NCBI RefSeq assembly: GCF_037975245.1
Contig: NC_092563.1
Location: 22,104,960-22,168,959 of the forward strand
Source of the DNA: Apostichopus japonicus
Taxonomy: Eukaryota; Echinodermata; Holothuroidea; Aspidochirotida; Stichopodidae
DNA: 64,000 nt
Direction: 5' to 3'
The notes under the pieces were generated by a model. The model saw only the letters and a list, made by a program, of their open reading frames with translations, did no database searches and was not told the DNA's origin. The position numbers were made by a program, and so were the translations under genes. Numbering within the stretch: the first letter of the stretch is position 1; every line of letters begins with the position of its first letter. Positions 23,524 through 35,995 of this stretch are shown here, in pieces.

Positions 23524-23607
23524 CTTCTTCATCTTTTTGTTCCTGTTTCTCATCATTTTGATTTTGTCTGTTGGATTGTCTGGGAGAACTGGAAAATTGT
23601 AAAGTTG
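23524..23607 (-). CDS. SPG7: Probable paraplegin-like linker exon
   Basis: Exon of 84 bp, acceptor tttctttcag, donor GAAGAAG/gtacag. In phase 0 it reads QLYNFPVLPDNPTDKIKMM followed by RNRNKKMKK, a basic linker like the K-rich stretch before the first membrane span of human paraplegin. Phase 0 joins the next exon directly. A second open frame (LQFSSSPRQSNRQNQNDEK..) exists but does not fit the neighbouring phases. Confidence 0.5.
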
Positions 23608-24004
23608 CTGAAAGAAAAAAGATCACACAATAATTACACGCAGCAAACATTCTCATCACAAAAGGTAACAAACTTTGGTTTTAGATTAATAGGCTCAGTG
23701 TACCCATTAAACATTTATGCCCAAAATATTTTTCAAACTGGTATTGCTCAAAGTAGATCTTTGTATTATGCTTAGTAAAGCATTGAACACTCTCCTTCTT
23801 TGGGTACTCCAATGTGATGAAACCTGAGAAGGGATATAAGGAAAAAAATGAAAAACAGGGTTTCAGTTAAGGTGATCTGGAAAACATTGGTTTACAGTAT
23901 GTAACTTCTCAAATGGCTTTCATTAATGCTGCCAAAATGTATTGACTTTACACATCATAACAGTAGACAATGTCATGGTTGTATCAAGGGGCTAAATACT
24001 GTAC
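23608..24004. other. Intron stretch before the 24-kb hAT element
   Basis: About 400 bp of AT-rich sequence with no recognised feature. Confidence 0.5.
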
Positions 24005-27000
24005 TAGTGTTTGCACGGGTTATCCGGGTACCCGGGTACCCACCCGACGCGAAAAAAATTGGCAAACCGACGGTTAGGCAAATTTCCCATTGACTTAGTG
24101 TGGTGTCCCAGCAAAAAATGTACCCTAATTTTACCGCGGTAAACTATGGTAAATGTGTGGTAAATAGGGTAAATGTGTGGTAAAATTGTGGTAAAATCAA
24201 CTGCGGTACATTTACCGCAGTTTTACCATGGTATTACTGCGGTAAAAATGCGGTACATTTACCGCGGTAAATTTACCGCAGTTTTACCATGATATTACCG
24301 CGGTATAAGTAGGGTAAAAGTGCGGTACATTTACCGCGGTAAATTTACCGCAGTTTTACCCTACTTATACCGCGGTATAAGTAGGGTAAAAGTGTGGTAC
24401 ATTTACTACGGTAAATTTACCGCAGTTTTACCATGGTATTACCGCGGTAAAAGTGTGGTACATTTACTACGGTAAATTTACCACAATTTTACCATGGTAA
24501 TGATGGTATTACCGTGGTAAAAGTAGGGTAAAAGTGTGGTTCATTTACTGCGGTAAATTTACCGCAGTTTTACCATGATATAACCGCGGTATAAGTAGGG
24601 TAAAAGTGCGGTACATTTACTACGGTAAATTAACGACAGTTTTACCATGGTATTACCGCGGTAAAAGTAGGGTAAAAGTGTGGTACATTTACTACGGTAA
24701 ATTTACCATAGTTTTACCATGATATTACTGTAGTAAAAGTAGGGTAAGTTTATATGGTACATAAACTACATATGTGAAATTCCTACAATTGTGCCTTGAT
24801 TAACCACAGTAAAAATAGGGTAAAACTATACGGTGCAATTATACTATGGTAAATTTACCATAATTGTACCACAGTAGAACATATATGGGTCACACTATGA
24901 AACATGATGGTACATTTACAGCAATTTTTCCATGATTTTGTCCCATATTTTTGCAATACTGATATGACAAACCTTTTGTTCTACTCATATCTTAATGTTG
25001 GCAATATAAATTACCTGTGGATATGAGTTGAATAAAGAAGAGAGACAAACTGCTATTCTTATATGTTATAGTATGCATCTCTTTTCCTAAAAAAAAACAA
25101 GCAGAGGATAGATACATAGAGAATTCCTTCATGGAATCCCTGATATATTTGAGAGGAGACAACAATTAATTCTTTTTTCATTATTAGGGAGAACCTAAAA
25201 GCCTTTAAAATGAAAAAAGAACTATATAAACTAGCACACATAAGGCATAGGTTCTGTGCCTCAACACTGTGGCACACAAAAATTGACCAATCAGTGTCCT
25301 CAGATTTGGGTATTCTCTGTCAGGTCCAATAAGTGACTTGACAAGTCTATGTAATTATGTTCAGAGTACTCTTTCCATTTAAAACAAGTCTTTGAGGACA
25401 ATAAGAGATCAAAAGTCCAATCTGGACTACCGATCTAGTCAAAAGAAGAGAGTCAGGAATCATACCAGCTAAATGAAATTCAACAAAGCTTTCTCATGTG
25501 TGAAACCTCCATGGATTTGATGAATTAAAAACTGATGCATTCTACAACTGAGGACTTATATGTCAGGCATACAACCATTACAATAAGGGTAACAGCATAT
25601 AGCCAAATCATAATACAGTACACTGATGGGTGAAATTCAAAGGAATATATGGTGTACATGCTAATTGAAATAAGGACAAAATCATGCTCATTGCAATGTA
25701 AGGTAAAACTGTCCTGCAATTAGTGTAAAATCATGGTAAACTGAGGTAAAACTAAGGTAAAAGCGTAGTAAATCTACGGTAAAATTGGGGTAAAATGTGG
25801 TAAGGGCGTGGTAAAAGTATGGTAAATTGAGGTAAAACTAAGGTAAAAGCGTGGTAAATCTATGGTAAAATTGGGGTAAAAGAACGGTTAACTGGTAAAA
25901 GCGTGGTAAATATACGGTAAAATTGGGGTAAAAGAACGGTAAAACTGTGGTAAATTTGGGGTAAAAGCGTAGTAAAAGTGTAGTAAAAGCGCGGTAAAAG
26001 TATGGTAACACCGTGGTAAATTGGGGTAAAAGTGAGGTAAAACCATGGTAAATTTGTGGTAATTTACTGCGGTAAACCGCGGTTTACCGCGTCCATAGGG
26101 CCAAAACACCGCGGTAATGTACAACAAATTTACCACGTTTTTACCCCGGTTTTACCGGGGTAAAAGTGTGGTATGTTACCGCGGTAAATTTGAGGTAAAT
26201 TTTTTCCTGGGGTTAGGCTACAATGCGGTCGAAGATAACAGCAATAACGAAGGAACCCACCCAACGCGATACTACCCGGTTCCTAATTTATTACCCGAAT
26301 CCTACGCAAAGTGTGATTGTATAAAAAAAAAAATTGCAAACTGATGGTTAGGCAGATTTCCCATTGACTTAGTGTGTTGTTAGGCTACCATGAGGTCGAA
26401 GATAACAGCAAAAACGAAAGCTTTCCATAGATATCTTACACTGTAACTGCGTCACAATTTTTGCTAATAAACAGATGGCTAGGCTAGATTACCCCTATTG
26501 ACTTAGTGTGGTGTTAGGCAACCATGTGGTCGAACATAATGTTGCAATAACGAAAATATTCCATGGATGTCTTATAACTGCGTCACAACTTCAGCAAATA
26601 AACAGATGGTTAGGCTTAGCTAGATTTCTCATTCTTGGTCTTGGTCTTGGTGTGATACTGCACAAATCGCCCCTGATGTGGCTGTTAACGTGCAGTCCTC
26701 CAAGCTGGCTAATGGTTTAATTAACTTGAAGGAGGCGGTGTTTGGTGCTGATTTTAGACTACCATGTGGAAGAAATTATTAATTATTCATTCGTTTATTT
26801 CATAAAAGTAAAGGCTGGCAAGGAATTTTAAGAGATGTTTATGGATTATAGACGGGATAACTAAAAAACAGTAATCGCAAGTTGCTTTTTACTAATCGTT
26901 TTTTTCCAAATGCGATCAAATTGCGGGAATCGCGCAATCTCGCGGCTAATGCGAACCCTGGGCCTGCATAATAGATAGTAGTAGTAGTAACAACTGTTTA

Positions 27001-27400
27001 AGAGCTAAATGGATATTTATATGGTTTGATCCAATGGACGTGCACGAGCAAGCAAAAGCAGCGGCGGCAGTGCGATGTTAGTAGTAATGCTAATTATAAT
27101 TAAATAATTAATTTATTAACAAGTTAATGAAAGAAAAAAAAAAAAAAATTATTGAGGAAGGTTTTACACCTTATCTTACACAGGTCTACGTATTTGAACA
27201 TGAAAACATTGTCAGTAGAGAATATAATGCATTTATTACATCATCCGATATGTAATTTCTTGAAAATCGTGATACACGAGGGTAAACAATTTTTTCCGGG
27301 TATGTATGTATGTATAGTGATCTTCCCGGGTACCCGGGTACCCGACGAGTAACGGCCCTCGGGTACCCGGTTCCCGATTTTTGGACCCGTGTAAATACTA
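24005..27400. mobile_element. hAT-like element carrying a GGTAAA hairpin array
   Basis: The ends are TAGTGTTTGCACGGGT and ACCCGTGTAAATACTA (imperfect 16-bp TIRs), with CCCGGGTACCCGGGTACCC repeats just inside. CTAAATAC lies directly after the right end (27401-27408). The same 8 bp occurs at 23992-23999 but is separated from the left end by 5 bp (TGTAC), so the target duplication is probable, not exact. No transposase is recognised. Near the right side, blocks containing CCCATTGACTTAGTGTG recur about every 130 bp at 26.35-26.65 kb. Confidence 0.75.
24107..26212. mobile_element. Nested foldback-type element of GGTAAA/TTTACC repeats
   Basis: The ends are CCCAGCAAAAAATGTACC and GGTAAATTTTTTCCTGGGG (imperfect inverted repeats). 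Two arrays of GGTAAA/TTTACC words, at 24125-24760 and about 25720-26200, flank about 1 kb of plain sequence. Many words pair as palindromes such as TTTACCGCGGTAAA. The flanking DNA resembles an uninterrupted block at 26347-26400 (..TTAGTGTGTTGTTAGGCTACC), which dates the insertion after the block duplication. No clear target duplication and no coding frame. Confidence 0.7.
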
Positions 27401-27408
27401 CTAAATAC

Positions 27409-28075
27409 CATACAATAATACACATGCACATTTTTGGTATGTTCCTGTACAATTCTGTTCCATGCTAAAAACGGAATTAAAATTTAAATGCCTGATTGTA
27501 CGTAGAAAGTTTGAGAAATGTATTCAACCACACTCTAATATTAAATGGCATGGCTAAAATGATACCAGAACACGATAAAATGAACAATTTAAATGTGGAC
27601 TCAACTAGATGAATACTTAACTGTTCAACATGCTCCTTGTTTTTTTTTTCTTAAGTTTTAGAGGCTAAATCTCATTTATAAACCCAAGTGAAATGTTCTT
27701 GAAGATGGGAACTAGCAACCTCCTATTTAAAGGATTAGGCTTGGTATCTATAAGATTAAAAGCATACTCTAAGTTTGCTATGTACATTAGAGTGTATATT
27801 TTCATAATCCATTCTGATACATAAACCACTTGCACAAATTACTGCTGGAGTAAACCAGCATTAATGCAAGTTGAGCATGTTCTATATATAAGTCATTATT
27901 TGATACTGGGTTACTAAAGTGTGACATGCATGTTCAAAAATGAATTACACAAAGGTATCTATTTGAGTGCTGATTCTGGTTCTCCGGTGAATGTCGAACA
28001 CAATTAGTAATGTTAAAAGATAATACAGTATTAAGAAAGGTGGATGTGAGGCAAATAAAAAGGACAAGTGATGAT
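27409..28075. other. Stretch with no recognised feature
   Basis: AT-rich intronic or intergenic sequence; I see no gene or repeat. Confidence 0.4.
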
Positions 28076-29042
28076 GTTAACGTATGTTACTCGGTGTCCT
28101 ACAGTTGTCTATAAACATAGCCCCTTCTCAATTAAAGTGAAGGGGAATATATATGAGCAATGTTAAATGATATCTTATGACACAAAAAAAAAATTGAAGT
28201 TCTTATCACATTCCATTGTAAGTTAATGAGGCTGATCATTTAGGACACCATAACATACGTTAACAACACAACAGGAATTTGGAGTTATAGAACTTAGCCA
28301 CTGGCTCAATGACAAATTTCATCAACTAGTTAGATAGAGTACCTTAGAACTACATGGAATGATGTGTTTCTTAGCATGGAAGTTCTCAGTCTTCTCAATA
28401 ATTTACATTCAAAGTGCATATTGTTAACGTATGTTATGAAGACACCAAAAATTGAGACACCATCACATACGTTAACAGATGTTCCAAAACCATGTTTTAG
28501 ACTCATTGGATGATGGAAATAGTTTAATTCTATTTCAAACATGGTGAAAATTAAGTGAGTTGAATATTCTGTGAGAATTCCTGACATGGGCCTAAAATAG
28601 ATTTTCACAGTTAACGTATGTTATGCAGGCTAGAAATGAGGACACCACACACAAATTGTGACTGATACAGAGGAATTGAACTACTAGCAGTGAAAGAATT
28701 GTTTACTATCAGTGTATGTGGGGTGTTGATCAGTTAAAAATGTTTTGATATTCAAAACTATCAGTTGATAGTGAAATAATGCCCATTTAACGTACGTTAT
28801 GTTGAGGACACCGAACAATTTGTACAGTTTAACAACCAATAACAAGTTTTTTTCGCATGTATTTTTGAATGAATTTGTCCTCTGAGATGCCATTAGACCT
28901 ATTCTCAGCATGAGTAGTGAGTTTCTGGGACTTGCAATCCCTAGTACACTACTGTGCAGTGTGTGATTAGGTTATGATCATGAAAAGTTGCCACCAGTTA
29001 ACGTATGTGATGCAGGAGGACACCAAAAATATGTACGTTAAC
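28076..29042. repeat. Cluster of GTTAACGTATGTTATG..GGACACC motifs
   Basis: Eight motif copies in both orientations, beginning near 28076, 28243 (reverse), 28423, 28456 (reverse), 28610, 28787, 28998 and 29031 (reverse). Excluding the two close pairs, spacing is about 165-210 bp. Most copies carry GGACACC or GACACC a few bases from the core. The sequence between copies is not obviously repeated. Confidence 0.8.
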
Positions 29043-30206
29043 AAAGATGAAGATCTTTATTTTTCAGCAGTTGATGAGCATGGGTGACTGAAATTTGCAA
29101 GTGTAATTGAAGCTCTGCTTTCACTTGAATAGAAAATGCAAACTCAAGGCATAATAATATGGGAAAAACTAAGAAAAGTGCATCTCAATTACAGCCATTT
29201 TCATAATGTCACACTTTGGTGTCCAAAATTAGGCCAATTTTTGCAGTAAAACCCTCATAATTTCGCATCCCCACAATTTATGGATGAATATAAACTATCA
29301 ATGATATCTGATGGTATATTGACACAGCCATTGAAAAGGGAAATACAAGCAAAGGGGTATGATGAATGGAAATTTCAGCAAAATGAAAAAAGGGACATAA
29401 AATCTCTCCAGTATCAAATATATGCTTATATACATAAATTTCTGAAACTTTCAACTGGAAACTTTCCCAATGACTCTTATATAAGATCTAATTGCATCCT
29501 GTGTCAAATAGTTCTTGAAAGATCTTTGATGTGACCTGCATAAGTTTATGGTAATCAAACTTTAAAGCCTCATTATACATACAAACTCCACTTCTACTTT
29601 CACTAAACAATCTTTTCATGATAACTATAACTTTATGACAATATTGTCAGAATTTTGGCTTATTTACACAGTTCAAAGAAATGAAAATTTCAGACAAGAA
29701 AATTGTTTAATATCCACAACATTTATCATGAGTATGTGTGGGTACTGGGCAAGAGCATTGAGCTTTCGTTCATAACTGTACATGTGTTGTGTGTAACCAC
29801 TACTGTATGCATAGTATTATAAATGATAGCATTACATAATATAGCTGGCTCTCTCTCACACAGTTTTCTGTAGCTGATATAGCCATTAGAATGACACATT
29901 TATAAATAGTCTTGACTCGTTAGCTCTTCCCTGGCAGTGGAATGTCTGACCATATTTAGTGTTCACTGTGTATCCGTCATCATTTCTGTTTCTAATTTTT
30001 CAAATTACAGACAATACGTACATTTGCTTGTGCCAGTGTTAGCCTATGATACCGTGAATGCCACTACAACAATACTGTATTTACACACATGAATGCATAC
30101 TGTAAACCATTGGCAATTTTGCATGCATGAAAATGATGAAACTACATTACAACTACAGTATTTACAAACTGCAGGAGTGTGAGACTTAATGCATAACATT
30201 GCATAC
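29043..30206. other. Stretch with no recognised feature
   Basis: AT-rich. A frame at 29280-29534 has no recognisable similarity. Nothing supported. Confidence 0.4.
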
Positions 30207-30288
30207 CAAGTTGATGTTGAAGTGGTAAAGTTGGCCTTCATATCTTCTGACTTGGTTCCTTGCTCTGCCTTGTATTGCCGAACATGTG
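30207..30288 (-). CDS. SPG7: Possible paraplegin-like exon
   Basis: Exon of 82 bp, acceptor cggttttcag, donor CTTG/gtatgc. In the frame leading in phase 0 into the exon at 23524-23607 it reads NQVRRYEGQLYHFNINL, weakly like human paraplegin NPVRLWQLLGGTFYFNTSR. Supported by phase and short similarity only. Confidence 0.45.
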
Positions 30289-31339
30289 CTGAAAACCGAT
30301 GATTGCAAGTGATGACAGTTTGTATTGTACCTTGAATTATTAAGTTGAGATACTTTGTACTGGTTATTTGCACAACTTGCACTAGACCTTTCATTCCATA
30401 CGTTATGCGCCGGTTCTAACAGGTTTCGCTAAACTAGTACACGTAGATTTCTTACGAGCATAAACTTTCTTACGGTTTTCTCTAACGATTATTTTTCCTC
30501 TCAATTTCTTCGACCACTCTCTTTTGGTTGAAATTAAACGAATAACTCCACTCATGATTTAAAAGGTTCACTCTAGGGATGGAAGAAACGGTCTGTATCC
30601 AGTTTGTTGACAATTTGTTTTTAGATTGGAAGGGCTACAAGGATATTTGTCAGTTCTCCACCACTGTTTGGGAATTGTTACGATTACATCATAACAAATT
30701 GCCCAGTGCTTATAAGGAACTCACCAAATTGGTCACTTCAAATATGCCAGGCACACTGACACATTCATCTGGCTGAAGTTGGCGAACAATAAGAGCGACC
30801 AATAGTAGCGAACAATAAGAGCGACCAATAAGGGCGACCAAAAAATGCTAGAAAGTGCAAATGATACTACGGAGTTGTGTAGTGGCCTTCGTAATGGGCC
30901 ATGTGGCAAAAATGATGTGTTTAAAGCAAATTGAATGATCGAATGCTTTCAATCGATTGCAATTAGGAGGGAAAGACAGGCTTTTGGACGTTCCATGCAT
31001 TAACTAATTTATTATAAGAGATTCACACCCGACAAACTCGTAATTATGGAACGGGGTATAAAATATCCCCAAAGTCAGGGTATGGCCTAACTCATTATCG
31101 TGGTAAAGCAAAATTATAGCTCTTAAAATATCAGACCTGCCCCGAATATCAGCGAAAAGCGTAAGTTTGGGGTAAAAGATAACATATTTGGAAACAAAGC
31201 TTAATGCGAAACATGCAGAAGGGTGGGGTGAACGTTAAAGCTGACATTACACTCTACCAAAGTATGCCAACAACCGTGAGGGACGATGTCGGGCAGGGGG
31301 TTATTAACAATTAACTCGGCAACTGAAAGTAAAACGTAG

Positions 31340-32960
31340 CATATATATACTGTTGGCTAACAAATCAAATCTGTAACTCAGTATCATTGGGGAGCAAAAA
31401 CGTAGCTGACGTCACCAGCTATCACCCCATACCAACAAACCTCGGGGGACGGTATCATTTAAGGTGTTATTAACACCCAGACTCGACGCAAAGTCTCATT
31501 CACAGTTTATATACGGTTTTTCAACACGATTTTTGGCTAACAAATCAAATCTGTAACTCAGTATCATTGGGGTCCCCATGGTAGCTGACGTCACCAGCTA
31601 TCAACCCATACCAACAAACCTCGGGGGACGGTATCATTTAAGGTGTTATTAACACCCAAACTCGACGCCAAGTCTCATTTACAGTTTATATATGGTTTTT
31701 CAACACGATTTTTGGCTAACAAATCAAATCTGTAACTCAGTATCATTGGGGTCCCCAAAGAAGCTGACGTCACCCTCTATCACCCCATACCAACAAACCT
31801 CGGGGGACGGTATCATTTAAGGTGTTATTAACACCCAAACTCGACGCAAAGTATCATCTACAGTTTAAATACGGTTTTTCAACACGATTTTTGGCTAACA
31901 AATCAAATCTGTAACTCAGTATCATTGGGGTCCCCATGGTAGCTGACGTCACCAGCTATCACCCCATACCAACAAACCTCGGGGGACGGTATCATTTAAG
32001 GTGTTATTAACACCCAAACTCGACGCAAAGTATCATCTACAGTTTAAATACGGTTTTTCAACACGATTTTTGGCTAACAAATCAAATCTGTAACTCAGTA
32101 TCATTGGGGTCCCCAAAGTAGCTGACGTTACCCACTAGCACCCCATGCCAACAAACCTCGGGGTACGGTATCATTTAAGGTGTTATTAACACCCAAACTC
32201 GACGCAAAGTCTCATCTACAGTTTAAATACGGTTTTTCAACACGATTTTTGGCTAACAAATCAAATCTGTAACTCAGTATCATTTGGGTCCCCAAAGTAG
32301 CTGACGTCACCAGCTATCACCCCATACCAACAAACCTCGGGGGACGGTATCATTTAGGGTGTTATTAACACCCAAACTCGACGAAAAGTATCATCTACAG
32401 TTTATATACGGTTTTTCAACACGATTTTTGGCTAACAAATCAAATCTGTAACTCAGTATCATTGGGGTCCCCAAAGTAGCTGACGTTACCCACTAGCACC
32501 CCATGCCAACAAACCTCGGGGGACGGTATCTTTTAGGGTGTTATTAACACCCAAACTCGACGCAAAGTCTCATTTACAGTTTATATACGGTTTTTCAACA
32601 CGATTTTTGGCTTACAAATCAAATCTGTAACTCAGTATCATTGGGGTCCCCAAAGTAGCTGACGTCACCAGCTATCACCCCATACCAACAAACCTCGGGG
32701 GACGGTATCATTTATGGTGTTATTAACACCCAAACTCGACGAAAAGTATCATCTACAGTTTATATACAGTTTTTCAACACGATTTTTGGCTAACAAATCA
32801 AATCTGTAACTCAGTATCATTGGGGTCCCCATGGTAGCTGACGTCACCCTCTATTACCCCATGCCAACAAAAATCGGGGGACGGTATCATTTAGGGTGTT
32901 AACACCCAAACTCGAGGCAGAGTCTCATCAACCGTTAGTATACGGTTTTTCAACACAGTT
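31340..32960 (+). repeat. ~179-bp satellite array, left arm of the foldback element
   Basis: Nine tandem units; the landmark TATCATTGGGG recurs near 31382, 31562, 31741, 31921, 32101, 32279, 32458, 32637 and 32817. Each unit contains GCTGACGTCACC or a variant, the near-palindrome GGTGTTATTAACACC, and CGGTTTTTCAACACGATTTT. Confidence 0.95.
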
Positions 32961-34784
32961 TTTGGCTTACAAATCAATCTTACTTTTTGAATTTGTCATT
33001 AAACTTAAAACCTGCAGGGTTCTCGCCCGCTTTTTTGTCAAACCGGGTGGTCTCAAGTGCCGATGATCAATTCGGATGCCAAAGGTATCCGCGCGATCGC
33101 GTAGCGTAGCGATCGCACTCTCGGCGTGTGGTCAAGGGGCAAAGTTCGTTGTGTGGGTCCAAGGGGCTAAGCCCCCGGAAGCTCCGCGATTTTCGTCTTT
33201 TTTAAGTAGGCAAACTGCTTGAAATTGACTTTTTTCGAGCTATGATTTATAAATGCTCAAATATTTTTCAATAACTTAGAGTTATACATGACTGCCGAAT
33301 AATAAAGACAAAATAAACTGGTCTTGGTGATTCTTCCAGCAGCCAAGCCACTTGAAATTCGCGCTACTTTACAAAGCTATGATTTCTTAACTTTTCAAAT
33401 GTATGGCAATAACCTGGACATTGCTGTTAGTTATACTCTACAGTATAAAGAAAGATAGTCAACTGACCATTGACTAGAGTCAACATTACATAAACTGCTA
33501 CATAAACTGAATGACTATTTTTTTTGTGTGTGTCACGGTGATTCAGTTGTGACTTCATTTTTTTCCTGCCCTGGTTTAGGTTATGTACGATGTTTAAATA
33601 CAAACATTCTGGCATCTCTCAGTACCCAGAAAACACAAACTTCGTTCGCAACCTTTTGCTGTGTAAAAGCAGGGATCGTTTGTGTCGCGATATCACTATA
33701 CTGAAGCGCTTACGTGATACCTGGAATGTGTTATTTGCCGTGGTTGCAGTTGGGAATAGGAAGAGTGAACTGAAAAGTGTGAATATTTAGTCGATGGTTT
33801 TATTCACATTAAAAATGTCAAAATGTTTCAGTAGTACTTGCTAACGTTGATTATTTATAACAGCTATAAAACCAGGCACCCAACTTTCAAACAGCTAGGG
33901 CGCACAACTTTCGAACCGATCGGCGAGAGCCAAAATCAAATTCAAACCTGGAGCCCCGCCCGGTTAAATCGGACTGGCGAGAACCCTGGCGTTATTACCT
34001 GGTTAATACATATTCAAAATTCATGAAGGGCAACTTCAGAACATGGAACAAGAGTGATCATCACAACCTGGGATAAATAACCTTATCATGCATGGATACA
34101 AATGTACTAATTGAATTAGTGCTCCTGCTTTTGTATTTTTGATGGTGAGTGTATCTTATCAGATCTGTATTCAGCAGTTGTTAGATCAGTGGTAGAGAAA
34201 CATTATCATTGGTTGAGTGCACTTTAAAGGGAACACGCATACACCCTTTGTTCATTATATGACGTTTGTAACTTATAAAATACAAGTTGATCCCTTTATA
34301 TCCAATATATGTCTTCTGAAACATCACGAGGGTACCTTTGTTGGAACATAAAAGGAGATTGAAGAATTTAGCCGACGATAGAAAACAAGATTTAGGTAAC
34401 TGCATGCCTGTTGATTATGCCCTTTAAAGGAGTTGGTTAACGGTATAGTACGGATTAAACCGATAGTGACTGAAACAAAAAACTTGAGGTTTCATCGGTT
34501 GTTGATTACACAGACTTGTGTAGGTACGTTTTGTTGACCTGGATTCAGGTCTCTCTAAATGATACACCAATAGTTAAAAGTCGAAAGAGCTATTTTTTAA
34601 ATTTTCATTCCAGTGAAGTTAGAGCATGTGTACACATCAATGAAAGATGACCAAACTTGATCATAGTGTCCTTGAGTAGTGGGTCATATGGGTGTTTAGT
34701 AAGTTTATGCCAAAGGTTATACAGAGGTCATCTGAGTTAATTGTGTGAACACACTCAAAATGCTTCTCGTATATGGGTGATCAC
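32961..34784. other. Foldback element core, left part
   Basis: Unique sequence between the arms. A GC-rich block at 33085-33190 (CGCGATCGCGTAGCGTAGCG.., then GGGGCTAAGCCCCCGGAAGC) stands out from the AT-rich background. No convincing coding frame. Confidence 0.5.
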
Positions 34785-35995
34785 CAGGGTTGTCACGTAC
34801 CAGACCATTTTTAGAGCCGGGTAATTTGTGACAGTGATCCGCGCCCTGGGAGAGGGGTATAAAGGGAGGGGGTGTCCCCCTCCCCTTTTGAAAAATTTTC
34901 AAATCCTGATGGTGCCTACATGCAAAATGGTGGCATTTAGAAAGGGTTTTGATCCTCAAAATTCTTCTGAGATACCTTTGTTTTTTCATGTGGATCACTG
35001 AATTTTCCTGGGATCTTTTTGAGCCCCTCATCACTCACCCCAGTGTTATTGTTCCAAATGCACATTGTTCTCATTTAGTATGCATGACCATTAAATCCCC
35101 CCAAAAAGGAATTCACATTTTACCTGCACGGCAGTGTACGCGGGAAATCATTGGTACAGCAGGCTGTCGTCTGATGATTTGCATGCTACAGTACTGTACA
35201 ACATTCTTACAATGTGCGTGAAACACTTGTTCTTATAGTTAAACTTGGCAAATCGCCAAGAAACGATTGGCAGTGGAACGTCTCTACATAGCTAAACAGC
35301 GAACAGTATCCAATGCACCGAGTCTTGTCTCGACATGTTTTTTGAACAGTACTCAGTGCAACGTTTCCTAGCCTAATGTGCCTAAAGTCCACACAAAACG
35401 CGAGGCCTAATGTTACTACTAAAAATGATATGTAACCCCGAAAGGATAAGGCACGAAGTTTCCTTCTTGCTTTTTATTACTTCTGGTAACCAGAACATAT
35501 CGGGGAATAAAATAAACATGTATAAAAAGGTTTTGCCCTTCAACATGAAACTATTCTCGTTTAAAACTTTCTTTCAGTCAAAGTTCGTAAACTTCGTACT
35601 CGTGCTCGTAGGCCTACTCTGGATGTTTACAATAAACAATTGCATATAACGTGTGTTGGTTACAAGCGATCGGTTTACGCTACCTCCACGCTATGAATAG
35701 CGTTGTATCGATCGGTTCACTCCCATTGTGTCGGTGGTGAATAGCGAGCGAGGGGAATTTGCGTTCCTTTATTTGGAGTGCGGGGAAAGAAGCGTTCCTT
35801 TATTTGGAGCATGGTTAATTACAGATAAGCTGCGTTTTGCACTGAATCGCGCCAATCTTTACCAAGTTGCTTATTGGCGGTACTGTAGGCTAATTTGTGC
35901 CGGGCGGTAAGGCTGAAATTGACCTTGAGTACTGGGCGGAAATTTTGAGAGCTGGGTAGCACCGTCCGGCGCCGCCCGGCGTGGTGACAACCCTG
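34785..35995. mobile_element. hAT MITE nested in the foldback core
   Basis: 1211-bp element with ends CAGGGTTGTCAC and GTGACAACCCTG, flanked by the exact 8-bp duplication GTGATCAC (34777-34784 and 35996-36003). CAGGG-type ends and an 8-bp duplication identify it as hAT. Non-coding. Confidence 0.92.

Noticed and set aside
28330-28608. 92-codon minus-strand frame in the motif cluster
   Set aside because: Overlaps several motif copies and shows no protein-like pattern.
31340-32960. Regularly spaced repeats resembling a CRISPR array
   Set aside because: Whole ~179-bp units are conserved, with no short repeat/unique spacer pattern; the host is an intron-bearing eukaryote.
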